From the NCBI GenBank assembly GCA_003558575.1, contig PWPY01000124.1:1-14407 (forward strand): a DNA stretch of 14,407 bases. The letters are read 5' to 3'. Under the pieces are notes generated by a model. That model worked only from the letters and a program-made list of their open reading frames with translations, was not told the DNA's origin and made no database searches. This stretch comes from Desulfonatronovibrio sp. GTDB taxonomy: Bacteria > Desulfobacterota > Desulfovibrionia > Desulfovibrionales > Desulfonatronovibrionaceae. This document shows, in pieces, positions 1 to 7,816 of this stretch. The first letter of the stretch is position 1, and the number at the start of each line of letters is the position of its first letter. The position numbers were made by a program, and so were the translations under genes.

Positions 1-79
1 GTCCCAAATCCCCAATGCCGAACTCAGAAGGCAGAGATGAAACGTGCAGGAGAATTCCTGATCGTCTGGTCATCGCCAT
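1..79 (-). CDS. malQ: 4-alpha-glucanotransferase (amylomaltase), N-terminal fragment
   Basis: Only the first 26 codons lie in the window; the gene continues leftward past base 1. The visible protein contains RRSGILLHVSSLPSEFGIGD, the conserved N-terminal block of MalQ (GH77), where RxSGILLHxxSLPxxxGIGDLG is characteristic. The family disproportionates alpha-1,4-glucans in the cytoplasm by moving maltodextrin segments between chains. The ATG at 79 follows directly after the glgB stop codon with no gap. A GGAGG lies 8 nt upstream, inside the glgB end, so translation is probably coupled to glgB. A second in-frame ATG at 73 sits too far from that site. Pairing with glgB points to storage-glucan or maltodextrin metabolism. 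Identification rests on a short but very characteristic stretch. Confidence 0.88.
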   Translation of the reverse strand, partial: MAMTRRSGILLHVSSLPSEFGIGDLG

Positions 80-1963
80 CTATTCGGCCTCCAGAAATAC
101 AATGCCCAGAGGTGGAATGTTGATCGAGGCTGAATAAGGGAATCCGTGCAGGCTTTCATGAACAGATCTGATCTGGTTATGATTGAGGAAATTTGACCCT
201 CCAAAATCATGGTGATCACTGTTAAGCACTTCTGTCCATAATCCTGGTACGGGCACGCCAAGCCTGTGATGCGGTCTAACTACTGGTGTAAAATTGGCTG
301 CAATCAATAAAGGCTTTTTGTTTTTGTCAAAACGAAGAAAAGATAAGATGCTGTTGTCTGCATCATTACAGTCAATCCAGGAAAAACCTTCCTGTTTGAA
401 ATCAAGTTCAAAAAGCTCAGGATGATTCTGATAGAAATAATTCAGGGCTTTCATCCAGTATTGGAGTTTCTGATGCTCCTGGTAATCAAGAAGATGCCAG
501 TCAAGACTTTTATCATGATCCCATTCAGTCCGCTGGCCAATCTCTGAGCCCATAAAGGTAAGTTTTTTCCCAGGATGGGCATACATGTATCCTAATAAAA
601 GCCTTAATCCTGCAAATTTTTGCCAGTCATCACCAGGCATTTTATTGACAAGAGAACCTTTTCCATGAACAACCTCATCATGGGAAAGGGGCAGGACAAA
701 GTTTTCCGAGTACGCATACCAGATGCTGAAGGTCATTTTGTTATGATAGTATTTTCTGTAAACAGGATCCTTTTCCATATAGGACAGGGTATCATTCATC
801 CATCCCATATTCCATTTATAGCCGAAACCCAGACCTCCCACATAGGTTGGCCTGGAAACCATGGGCCACGAAGTAGATTCTTCAGCAAAGGTTTGAACGT
901 CCGGATAATTCTGATAAATGGCGGAATTCAGGATCTTGAGAAATTCTATGGCATCAAGGTTTTCATTGCCGCCGTATTCATTGGGAATCCATTTTCCTTC
1001 TTCCCTTGAATAGTCCAAGTAGAGCATGGAGGCCACAGCATCCAATCTGAACCCGTCTATATGATACTTGTCTAACCAGAACATGGCGCTGCTGATAAGA
1101 AAATTGACCACCTCGTTTCTTCCATAATTGAAAATAAAACTTTTCCAGTCAGGATGAAATCCTTTTCTGGGGTCCATATGTTCATACAGATGCGTTCCGT
1201 CAAAATATCCCAGTCCGTACTCATCTGTAGGATAATGAGATGGAACCCAGTCCAGAATAACTCCTATCTCCTCCTGATGCAAAGCGTCTATAAGATACAT
1301 GAATTCCTGGGGCGTGCCATATCTGCTCGTGGGAGCAAAAAAGCCGAGACACTGGTATCCCCATGACCCATAAAAAGGATGCTCACATACTGGCAGAAAT
1401 TCCACATGAGTATAGCCCATTTCCTTGAGATATCCAGGCAGTATCTGGGCCAGTTCTATATAGCTCAGAAACCTGTGGGGATCAGCTGGATCCCTTCTCC
1501 AGGACCCAAGATGCATTTCATAGATGGCTGTCGGCTGGTCCAGGGCATTTATTTTTCCTCTTTTTTGCATCCAGTCTTGATCTTTCCACTGGTAGTCCAT
1601 TTTCCAGATTTTTGATGCGGTCGTGGGAGATGTTTCCCAGAAAAAGGCAAAAGGGTCTCCCTTGTCTGCACGGTAGTCATTAAATCTGGACTGGACATGG
1701 AATTTATAATTATGGCCTGGCATGGCCTGAGCTACAAATCCTTCCCAGATACCTGAGCCGTCGGTCCTGGGGTTCAGTCTATGCTCATCAGGATTCCAGT
1801 AGTTGAAGTCTCCCATAACGGATACTGATCTGGCATTGGGAGCCCATACTCCGAAATACACTCCTCTGACCCCGCCGTGAGTTATGACTTGTGCACCAAG
1901 ATGCTCATAAAGCCTGAAATGTCTGCCCTGTTTGAACAGGTAGATATCACTTTCTGTAAACAT
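80..1963 (-). CDS. glgB: 1,4-alpha-glucan branching enzyme
   Basis: Makes alpha-1,6 branches in glycogen by cutting an alpha-1,4 chain and transferring the piece; cytoplasmic, GH13. The protein is 627 residues. A CBM48-like beta domain spans about residues 35-110 (YFGVWAPNARSVSVMGDFN at 36-54), the catalytic barrel about 145-500 and a C-terminal beta domain about 530-627. Visible catalytic residues are the nucleophile D308 in GFRLDAVASM, the acid/base E361 in FAEEST, and D429 in LPLSHDEVVHGK. Their spacing (53 and 121) equals that of E. coli D405/E458/D526. It lacks the extra N-terminal domain of the 728-residue E. coli enzyme, as in the common short form. I chose the ATG at 1963 because AGAGGT lies 5 nt upstream; an earlier in-frame ATG at 2023 would add 20 residues unlike the family and overlap holB further. 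The gene overlaps the holB end by 17 bp and abuts malQ. Confidence 0.96.
   Translation of the reverse strand: MFTESDIYLFKQGRHFRLYEHLGAQVITHGGVRGVYFGVWAPNARSVSVMGDFNYWNPDEHRLNPRTDGSGIWEGFVAQAMPGHNYKFHVQSRFNDYRADKGDPFAFFWETSPTTASKIWKMDYQWKDQDWMQKRGKINALDQPTAIYEMHLGSWRRDPADPHRFLSYIELAQILPGYLKEMGYTHVEFLPVCEHPFYGSWGYQCLGFFAPTSRYGTPQEFMYLIDALHQEEIGVILDWVPSHYPTDEYGLGYFDGTHLYEHMDPRKGFHPDWKSFIFNYGRNEVVNFLISSAMFWLDKYHIDGFRLDAVASMLYLDYSREEGKWIPNEYGGNENLDAIEFLKILNSAIYQNYPDVQTFAEESTSWPMVSRPTYVGGLGFGYKWNMGWMNDTLSYMEKDPVYRKYYHNKMTFSIWYAYSENFVLPLSHDEVVHGKGSLVNKMPGDDWQKFAGLRLLLGYMYAHPGKKLTFMGSEIGQRTEWDHDKSLDWHLLDYQEHQKLQYWMKALNYFYQNHPELFELDFKQEGFSWIDCNDADNSILSFLRFDKNKKPLLIAANFTPVVRPHHRLGVPVPGLWTEVLNSDHHDFGGSNFLNHNQIRSVHESLHGFPYSASINIPPLGIVFLEAE
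88..92 (-). promoter_or_regulatory. Ribosome binding site of malQ inside the glgB 3' end
   Basis: On the minus strand the sequence reads GGAGG with 8 nt before the ATG at 79. It lies within the last codons of glgB. This selects the ATG at 79 over the one at 73 and indicates translational coupling. Confidence 0.7.
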
Positions 1964-2786
1964 TTTTACCTCTGTTGAGATTTTTCCAGATACTGACAGC
2001 AAGCCACTCCATTGCCAGATCAATTCTGACGTTAAAACTTATGGAATCTTCAGCCTTTCTCAGTATCATCATTACCTGGTATTTCATTTCCGGAGAAAGG
2101 GCAGAAAAAAGGTTTGAGGGTTCATTTTTTATCATGGCCTGAATAAGTTCGTGTCTGCATCTAAGAATTACTTTCTGGGCCATAGCCTGATCCACTCCAC
2201 CCTTTTTCATGGTTCTGGTGAGCCAGCCTCTTCCAGTGCGGACAAAGCCGGACAGCTCGCGGAATAACTCTTCTGTCTCATCGTCCTGGGTATAAGAAGT
2301 ACTCCGATTAAGAGTAAGGACAAAGCTTCTGGAGACAAGGGTTGAAAAAAGATTTTCTCTTTGAGGAGCAAGGAGGATAAAACTGTTGCCCGGCTTGGGT
2401 TCTTCAAGAGATTTTAAAAGGGCATTGGCAGGAGCAGATCCTAAGCCCTGACATTCTTCTATGATGATGAGCCTGTAGGAAAAATGAGGTTTCTGAGAAA
2501 AAACAGGTCTTAGATCTCTAATTTCTTCTATTTTAACCTTTTTGCCTTCTTCCATGTGAAACATGTCCCTGAATTCATGACCCTGAATCTGAACACAGGG
2601 AGGACATTGGCCGCAAGGACCAGGATTTGCTCGACAGTTAAGGGACATGGCCCAGTAAAGGGCAAGCTCTCTTCTTTCATTTCTGGTTCCTCCCTCCAAA
2701 AGCAGACAATTGGGTGGACAAGAAACAAGCCTGTCTATGAGCAGGGCAATTCTTGATTGCGAACTTAATGTCGGATTATTCCACAT
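1947..2786 (-). CDS. holB: DNA polymerase III, delta prime subunit
   Basis: Clamp-loader subunit of the replicative polymerase; a AAA+-type protein that helps load the sliding clamp. The protein is 279 residues. A four-cysteine zinc module is present (C51, C58, C61, C64 in CRANPGPCGQCPPC). The P-loop region is degenerate (GGTRNERRE at 32-40, no Lys-Thr), as expected for delta prime, which does not bind ATP. Also visible are the Walker-B-like LIIIEECQGL (106-115), the conserved ANALLKSLEEP (120-130), and the arginine-finger region with R153 in LVSRSF, matching the SRC motif except that the Cys is Ser. The ATG at 2786 has no clear ribosome binding site nearby, and an in-frame stop upstream with no intervening ATG, GTG or TTG leaves no better start. 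It lies 118 bp downstream of purA and overlaps glgB by 17 bp. Confidence 0.9.
   Translation of the reverse strand: MWNNPTLSSQSRIALLIDRLVSCPPNCLLLEGGTRNERRELALYWAMSLNCRANPGPCGQCPPCVQIQGHEFRDMFHMEEGKKVKIEEIRDLRPVFSQKPHFSYRLIIIEECQGLGSAPANALLKSLEEPKPGNSFILLAPQRENLFSTLVSRSFVLTLNRSTSYTQDDETEELFRELSGFVRTGRGWLTRTMKKGGVDQAMAQKVILRCRHELIQAMIKNEPSNLFSALSPEMKYQVMMILRKAEDSISFNVRIDLAMEWLAVSIWKNLNRGKNVYRK
1968..1973 (-). promoter_or_regulatory. Ribosome binding site deciding the glgB start
   Basis: The minus strand reads AGAGGT, with the GAGG core 5 nt before the ATG at 1963. It lies inside the last codons of holB, so glgB translation is probably coupled to holB. It favours the start at 1963 over the ATG at 2023. 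Confidence 0.65.
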
Positions 2787-2830
2787 GTAAAGTATAGTGG
2801 GACAGCCAGGTTTCGCTGCCTGAATCTCCT

Positions 2831-2895
2831 GTTAACTGGGTGTTGAAAATCTCCCAATTGCTGCGTAGCTGCAAAAAGTTCAACACGCTGTTAAC
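2831..2895. repeat. Interrupted palindrome in the purA-holB gap (REP/MITE-like)
   Basis: Two 17-nt arms, 2831-2847 (GTTAACTGGGTGTTGAA) and 2879-2895 (TTCAACACGCTGTTAAC), are inverted copies of each other with 14 of 17 positions pairing. The mismatches are the three bases after GTTAAC. The 31-nt middle holds a second, smaller imperfect palindrome, TTGCTGCGTAGCTGCAA at 2858-2874. As RNA from either strand it would fold into a long stem. It sits just after the purA stop, so it could affect purA 3' end stability or readthrough into holB. It has no U-run, so it is not a standard intrinsic terminator. A related sequence occurs at 6311-6349, which suggests an interspersed repeat family. Confidence 0.7.
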
Positions 2896-2904
2896 CATAT
2901 TTTA

Positions 2905-4209
<1,305 letters not shown>

Positions 4210-4233
4210 TCAGTTTTTTGCAAATAGCCTTAA

Positions 4234-4262
4234 TTTCTAAAATACGGAGGATACAAAGTCAA
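4234..4262 (-). promoter_or_regulatory. Candidate sigma-70 promoter for purA
   Basis: On the minus strand a -35-like TTGACT (4257-4262) and a -10-like TAGAAA (4234-4239) are separated by 17 bp. They are placed to start transcription about 35 nt before the purA ATG. The -10 is only a moderate match, and a second TTGACT lies nearby without a well-spaced partner. Confidence 0.4.
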
Positions 4263-4350
4263 TTAATGAGTCAAATAGTTTTCACTGGGAAGCGAGGAAT
4301 TTTCAATATGCGCTAAGGAATGACTTTCCGAATTGAAACCAAATAAAAGT

Positions 4351-4379
4351 TTGCCTTTTTTTGAGGCAGAGCATATATT
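4351..4379 (+). promoter_or_regulatory. Candidate sigma-70 promoter for the lytic transglycosylase gene
   Basis: TTGCCT (4351-4356) and TATATT (4374-4379) are separated by exactly 17 bp. Transcription would start near 4386, about 70 nt before the ATG at 4455. The spacer contains the second arm of a small inverted repeat (TGCCT at 4352-4356, AGGCA at 4364-4368). Judged by eye only. Confidence 0.4.
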
Positions 4380-4432
4380 TTACAGTGGTTTTCTGATCAA
4401 CTGGTGTGTAAGATAGCTAAATCATGTGACTT

Positions 4433-4448
4433 TCACCATAGATGGTGA
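4433..4448 (+). promoter_or_regulatory. Perfect inverted repeat over the transglycosylase ribosome binding region
   Basis: TCACCAT at 4433-4439 and ATGGTGA at 4442-4448 are perfect inverted copies separated by AG. The right arm contains GGTGA, the only Shine-Dalgarno-like sequence before the ATG at 4455 (6 nt spacing). It could be an operator or an RNA structure hiding the ribosome binding site. A 2-nt loop would force the innermost base pairs open in RNA, which makes a DNA-binding dyad equally possible. Confidence 0.35.
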
Positions 4449-4454
4449 TCTATA

Positions 4455-5891
4455 ATGGAAAATAGCAGCAAATTAAAAACAAGAAAGCAAAAGAACTTGT
4501 TGTTCTTTTTGTTTTTTATTCAAATATGTCTTGTGGCAGGATATATTTACTACCATAATAATTACTGGTCAGATGAGGTTTTGCGCGTTTATTATGTTGA
4601 TTCCGAGAGGATAAATTCTCATATGTCACCGTATGGACCAGGTTTTGAAAAAGAACTGGTAGGTTATTTTTCAGAGACTTACGGACTTAAACCGCTCTGG
4701 ATCAAGGTGGACAGTTTGCTGGAAGGGTTGGACAAGCTTCAAGCTGGGAAGGGGAATCTGCTTCTAACTGGTCCTCTTGCTCCAGATAACTCCTGGAGTA
4801 ATGTTGTCAGAGGACCTGGCTATATGAAAAACAGGATCGTGCTTGCACACAACCAGTGGCGTTACCCCTTAAGGAGCATGAGCGATCTCTGCTCCTCGGA
4901 TGCGGTGGTCCCGGGAAGATTTGTCTTCAGCCAAAAAATCAATGAGCTTGAAAGACGCATGAAATGCACCATTCAAGTAACCAATGTAATGGATGCGGGA
5001 CAGGATTTTTTCAACCTTTTGTCCAACCGAGAGCATAGATTTGGCCTGATAGATGAACTTAATCTGAGCTTATGGAATGGTTTTTATCCAGAGGTTCACA
5101 AAACTTACTCTTTTGATACAGAATATGAATACGCCTGGCTCTGGAGTTCCAGATATAAAGATATGGATAAAAAATTCCAGGAATTCTGGGATAATATTGC
5201 AGATGACCCCTATTTTATTTCTCTTAAGGATAAATATTTCGGTTTTTTTCCTTTAAAAAGCGACAGTTATCAGATGCGACATTTTTTCAGGGCCATTGAC
5301 CGTTATCTTCCCCTTTACAAGGAAACTATAGCCCAGGCCGCCCAGGAGTTTAACCTTGACCCCATCCTGCTGGTGGCCCTGATTTATCAGGAATCACACT
5401 TTGATGCAGAAGCAGAAAGCAGAACAGGCGTCAGGGGGCTTGTGCAGCTGACTCTGGATACTGCTGACTTTCTGGGAGTCAGCAACAGGCTTGATCCAGA
5501 TCAAAGCATTATGGGCGGTGCAAAATATTTGGATTTTATTATGGAACGGGTTGACGAAACAGGGGCTGTGGGCTGGGATAGATGGTTTTTTACCCTGGCA
5601 GCTTATAATCAGGGCTTAGGTCATCTTTATGACGCCATGGAGCTGGCTGAGAGAAAGGGAGTAGACAGCTTGAGCTGGGCAGAATTAAAGGAAATATATC
5701 CCCTTTTAAGTTACAGGAAATATTTTGAAACCTTGCCCAGAGGATATACCAGAGGTTTTGAAGCTGTAAATTTTGTGGAAAACATTCGTTATTATTACTA
5801 CCTTCTATACGGTATGTCCTCACTCCTTAGGCCTGAAGCTGAGCACCTTGGCGGGCTTTTTGTCCTTGCTCCTGGGAACTGGCCTGATTGA
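4455..5891 (+). CDS. Membrane-anchored MltF-like lytic transglycosylase
   Basis: Predicted to cleave peptidoglycan glycan strands on the periplasmic side of the inner membrane. The protein is 478 residues. Lysines and arginines (6-13) precede one hydrophobic segment (about 14-31). There is no lipobox at a signal end, so it is probably a membrane anchor, unlike the lipoprotein E. coli MltF. Residues about 42-265 resemble a periplasmic solute-binding domain (VLRVYYVDSE start, LLLTGPLAP, GFGLIDEL-like segment HRFGLIDEL). Residues about 280-455 are an SLT domain: catalytic E313 in ALIYQESHFDAEAESRTGVR, then RGLVQLTLDTA (the family's GLMQLMPxTA block) and AAYNQGLGH (382-390). The start is the ATG at 4455 with a weak GGTGA 6 nt upstream. 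It faces away from purA and converges with a small unknown gene, overlapping it by 72 bp. Length and domain order fit MltF; the bound ligand of the N-terminal domain is unknown. Confidence 0.87.
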   Translation: MENSSKLKTRKQKNLLFFLFFIQICLVAGYIYYHNNYWSDEVLRVYYVDSERINSHMSPYGPGFEKELVGYFSETYGLKPLWIKVDSLLEGLDKLQAGKGNLLLTGPLAPDNSWSNVVRGPGYMKNRIVLAHNQWRYPLRSMSDLCSSDAVVPGRFVFSQKINELERRMKCTIQVTNVMDAGQDFFNLLSNREHRFGLIDELNLSLWNGFYPEVHKTYSFDTEYEYAWLWSSRYKDMDKKFQEFWDNIADDPYFISLKDKYFGFFPLKSDSYQMRHFFRAIDRYLPLYKETIAQAAQEFNLDPILLVALIYQESHFDAEAESRTGVRGLVQLTLDTADFLGVSNRLDPDQSIMGGAKYLDFIMERVDETGAVGWDRWFFTLAAYNQGLGHLYDAMELAERKGVDSLSWAELKEIYPLLSYRKYFETLPRGYTRGFEAVNFVENIRYYYYLLYGMSSLLRPEAEHLGGLFVLAPGNWPD

Positions 5892-6137
5892 TTGATTTTT
5901 TTCCAAACTGCTCTCCTGCTCATTACCCTGGCCCTGTGGTTGTGCAAGGCAATGATTAAAAAGCTGGTTTTTCCACCTTACAGACTGAATAAGGGATAAA
6001 ATAAGGATGTCCTCTTCCCATTCCCTGCTGGGGGTAAAGCTCTGGACCTTTTCATAATATTTATCCCATAGATTGATAAGTGATGCTTCATCTAAGCTGT
6101 TGAGCTGGTCTGCCAATTTTTTAAGAATTTTTTCCAT
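5820..6137 (-). CDS. Small protein of unknown function, convergent with the transglycosylase gene
   Basis: I cannot assign a function. The protein is 105 residues. The first ~65 look helical and globular (MEKILKKLADQLNSLDEASL, then LWDKYYEKVQSF, REWEEDILILSLIQSVRWKN). The last ~40 are polar and basic, rich in Gln, Glu, Ser and Lys, ending KVLSFRPKE. No signal peptide, membrane segment or metal motif is visible. The ATG at 6137 has AGGA about 9 nt upstream, a reasonable ribosome binding site. The first 82 codons lie outside any other gene and keep an open, coding-like frame, supporting a real gene. The last 72 bp run antisense to the transglycosylase 3' end. The style resembles small hypothetical proteins of Desulfovibrio-type genomes, but that is from memory, not a search. 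Confidence 0.65.
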   Translation of the reverse strand: MEKILKKLADQLNSLDEASLINLWDKYYEKVQSFTPSREWEEDILILSLIQSVRWKNQLFNHCLAQPQGQGNEQESSLEKNQSIRPVPRSKDKKPAKVLSFRPKE

Positions 6138-6413
6138 TAGTTATCTTCCTGAGTACACAGTCTATCTATTAAGTGATCTTTAAAAAAGTTATAATAAGTC
6201 TTGTCAGAATTATGTGGATAGTTGTCTTTTTCAGCATGGGTCAAAGTATTTGCCCCTGATTCTGGCCTGTGCTAATTCCATTTTCTAACAGACTGCCTGA
6301 TAAAGGCTTTTTCAACACACTGCTAACTGGATGAGGGGTGTTCAAATCTTTTTTAACCGGCCTGTCAACAGTTCTGCTTAATAAAAATATTCATCAATAA
6401 TGGAGAACAGTTT
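6138..6413. other. Non-coding region between the unknown gene and the AICAR transformylase gene
   Basis: 276 bp between divergent genes. It holds the repeat-like segment at 6311-6349, several T- and A-rich runs, and no open frame worth calling. I found no convincing promoter pair for either gene, and no riboswitch core that I recognise before the purine gene. There is no remnant of an IMP cyclohydrolase domain that would indicate a broken full-length purH. Confidence 0.5.
6311..6349 (+). repeat. Segment related to the palindrome at 2831-2895
   Basis: TTCAACACACTGCTAAC at 6311-6327 matches the right arm of the other repeat (TTCAACACGCTGTTAAC, 2879-2895) at 15 of 17 positions on the same strand. 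It is followed at once by TGG and, at 6336-6349, GGGTGTTCAAATCT, which resembles GGGTGTTGAAAATCT at 2838-2852 in the left arm. The two arm sequences therefore occur here in the opposite order, as if at the joint between two tandem units. The T-run preceding it resembles the sequence before secA at 9961-9974. Confidence 0.5.
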
Positions 6414-7688
6414 ATGAGTGACCTGAAAAGCATGTATAAGAATATCTTGAAAGATGAGTTTCCGCAAGAAATGAGTATCAGGATGGGTGATAAAGAAATA
6501 AAGTTCAGAAAAAGGACATGGACCATAGACGGACAGGAAAAAGGTCTTAGATATGGAGAAAATCCTGATCAGCCCGCAGCACTGTACGAACCTGTTCAGG
6601 GTGGTTTTGAGCAGGGAGGCGTAAGTTTCAGGTCTGGAGGGCTGGGACTGGTATCATCTCTTACTGAAGAAAATATGATCCAGGCGGGCAAGCATCCTGG
6701 GAAGACTAACTTGACAGATGTTGATAACGGTCTGAATATACTTCAGTATTTATCTAAGAAGCCTGCTGCGGTAATTCTTAAGCATAATAATCCGTGTGGC
6801 GCAGCCTGGTCAGATGATGGACTTGGTGCAGCCGTGGAAAAGGCATTTTTTTCAGACAGGATCGCTGCCTTTGGTGGGGCCATTGTTGTTAACAGACCTC
6901 TGGACAGGCAGTCTGCCCAGTTTATGGCTGCTAACTATCTTGAAGTGGTTGCAGCGCCTGATTTTGAATCAGGCGCCCTTGAGATTCTTCAGGCCAAAAA
7001 AAACCTGCGTATTCTGAAGATACCCGGTATTGAAAATCTCCAGGAGATTGCTGGCAGACCATTTCTGGACATCAAGTCATTAAATGATGGCGGATTTATC
7101 GTACAGTTTTCTTTTCGCAACAGGATACTAGGGCCTGAAGATTTTATTCCTGCCAAGGCCCAAAAAGACAATCAGCAGGTTATGGCCCGGAAACCCGATA
7201 CCAGGGAAATGGATGATCTTATATTTGCCTGGGCTGTTGAAGCAGGAGTTACATCCAATTCAGTCATTTTTGCCAAGAACGGCAGTACAGTGGGCATAGG
7301 CACGGGTGAACAGGACAGAGTTGGGTGCGTTGACCTGACCATCAGTAAGGCCCGGACCAAGTATGCAGACCTCCTTGCCTTTGAACGAAACAAGGAGTCC
7401 ATTTACCAGCTCAGGCAAAGGGCTCTTGATGACAATAAGGCCAGGGAAGACCTTAGTGAAATAATGGCTGAAACCGACAGGGAAAAAGCAGGACTCCAGG
7501 GTTCCGTTCTGGTTTCTGATGGTTTTTTTCCTTTCAGGGACGGAGTAGATTTGTGCATAGCCCAGGGGGTTACAGCCATTGCCCAGCCAGGAGGTTCCAT
7601 CAGAGATATGGAAGTGATTGAAGCAGTGAATGAAGCTACACCTCAGGTAGCAATGGTATTTACCGGACAGAGATCTTTCAGGCATTAA
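6414..7688 (+). CDS. purH: Stand-alone AICAR transformylase (PurH C-terminal part only)
   Basis: Predicted to transfer a formyl group from 10-formyl-tetrahydrofolate to AICAR, the penultimate step of IMP synthesis; cytoplasmic. The protein is 424 residues, whereas bifunctional PurH is about 525 with an N-terminal MGS-like IMP cyclohydrolase domain that is absent here. Visible blocks of the transformylase domain: LRYGENPDQPAALY (45-58), VILKHNNPCGAA (120-131) with K123 and H124 corresponding to the catalytic Lys-His of the family, AAFGGAIVVNRPLD, QPGGSIRDMEVIEAVNE, and the C-terminal MVFTGQRSFRH. The first ~40 residues are extra relative to the transformylase part of normal PurH. The ATG at 6414 has GGAG 8 nt upstream. 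Transformylase activity is a strong prediction; the cyclohydrolase step must be encoded elsewhere. Confidence in the domain is high, in the exact name somewhat lower. Confidence 0.93.
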   Translation: MSDLKSMYKNILKDEFPQEMSIRMGDKEIKFRKRTWTIDGQEKGLRYGENPDQPAALYEPVQGGFEQGGVSFRSGGLGLVSSLTEENMIQAGKHPGKTNLTDVDNGLNILQYLSKKPAAVILKHNNPCGAAWSDDGLGAAVEKAFFSDRIAAFGGAIVVNRPLDRQSAQFMAANYLEVVAAPDFESGALEILQAKKNLRILKIPGIENLQEIAGRPFLDIKSLNDGGFIVQFSFRNRILGPEDFIPAKAQKDNQQVMARKPDTREMDDLIFAWAVEAGVTSNSVIFAKNGSTVGIGTGEQDRVGCVDLTISKARTKYADLLAFERNKESIYQLRQRALDDNKAREDLSEIMAETDREKAGLQGSVLVSDGFFPFRDGVDLCIAQGVTAIAQPGGSIRDMEVIEAVNEATPQVAMVFTGQRSFRH

Positions 7689-7816
7689 TTACCGGCTTGC
7701 AGGGATTCAAAAAAAGTAACTGTTTACAATAAAACTTACTTCCAGAAAAATTTATACCCTTTAGTGATGAACAGACAAAGAATTAAAAGAATAACCTTTA
7801 GCAAAATATATATTAA

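Noticed and set aside
1964..2023. Longer glgB start at 2023 adding 20 N-terminal residues
   Set aside because: The extra residues lie wholly within holB, do not look like the family, and lack a ribosome binding site; ATG 1963 has AGAGGT at 5 nt.
2700..2740. Loss of the P-loop lysine in the delta prime subunit as a defect
   Set aside because: Delta prime normally lacks a working nucleotide-binding loop, so this is the expected state.
2831..2895. Rho-independent terminator after purA
   Set aside because: The stem is long but has a 31-nt loop and no U-run on either strand; better described as a repeat element.
6138..6413. Remains of the missing IMP cyclohydrolase domain, i.e. a broken purH
   Set aside because: No frame in this stretch translates to cyclohydrolase-like sequence, and the transformylase gene has its own good ribosome binding site.
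7260..7685. Antisense open frame of 141 codons inside the AICAR transformylase gene
   Set aside because: Fully covered by a conserved enzyme on the other strand and shows no family motif.
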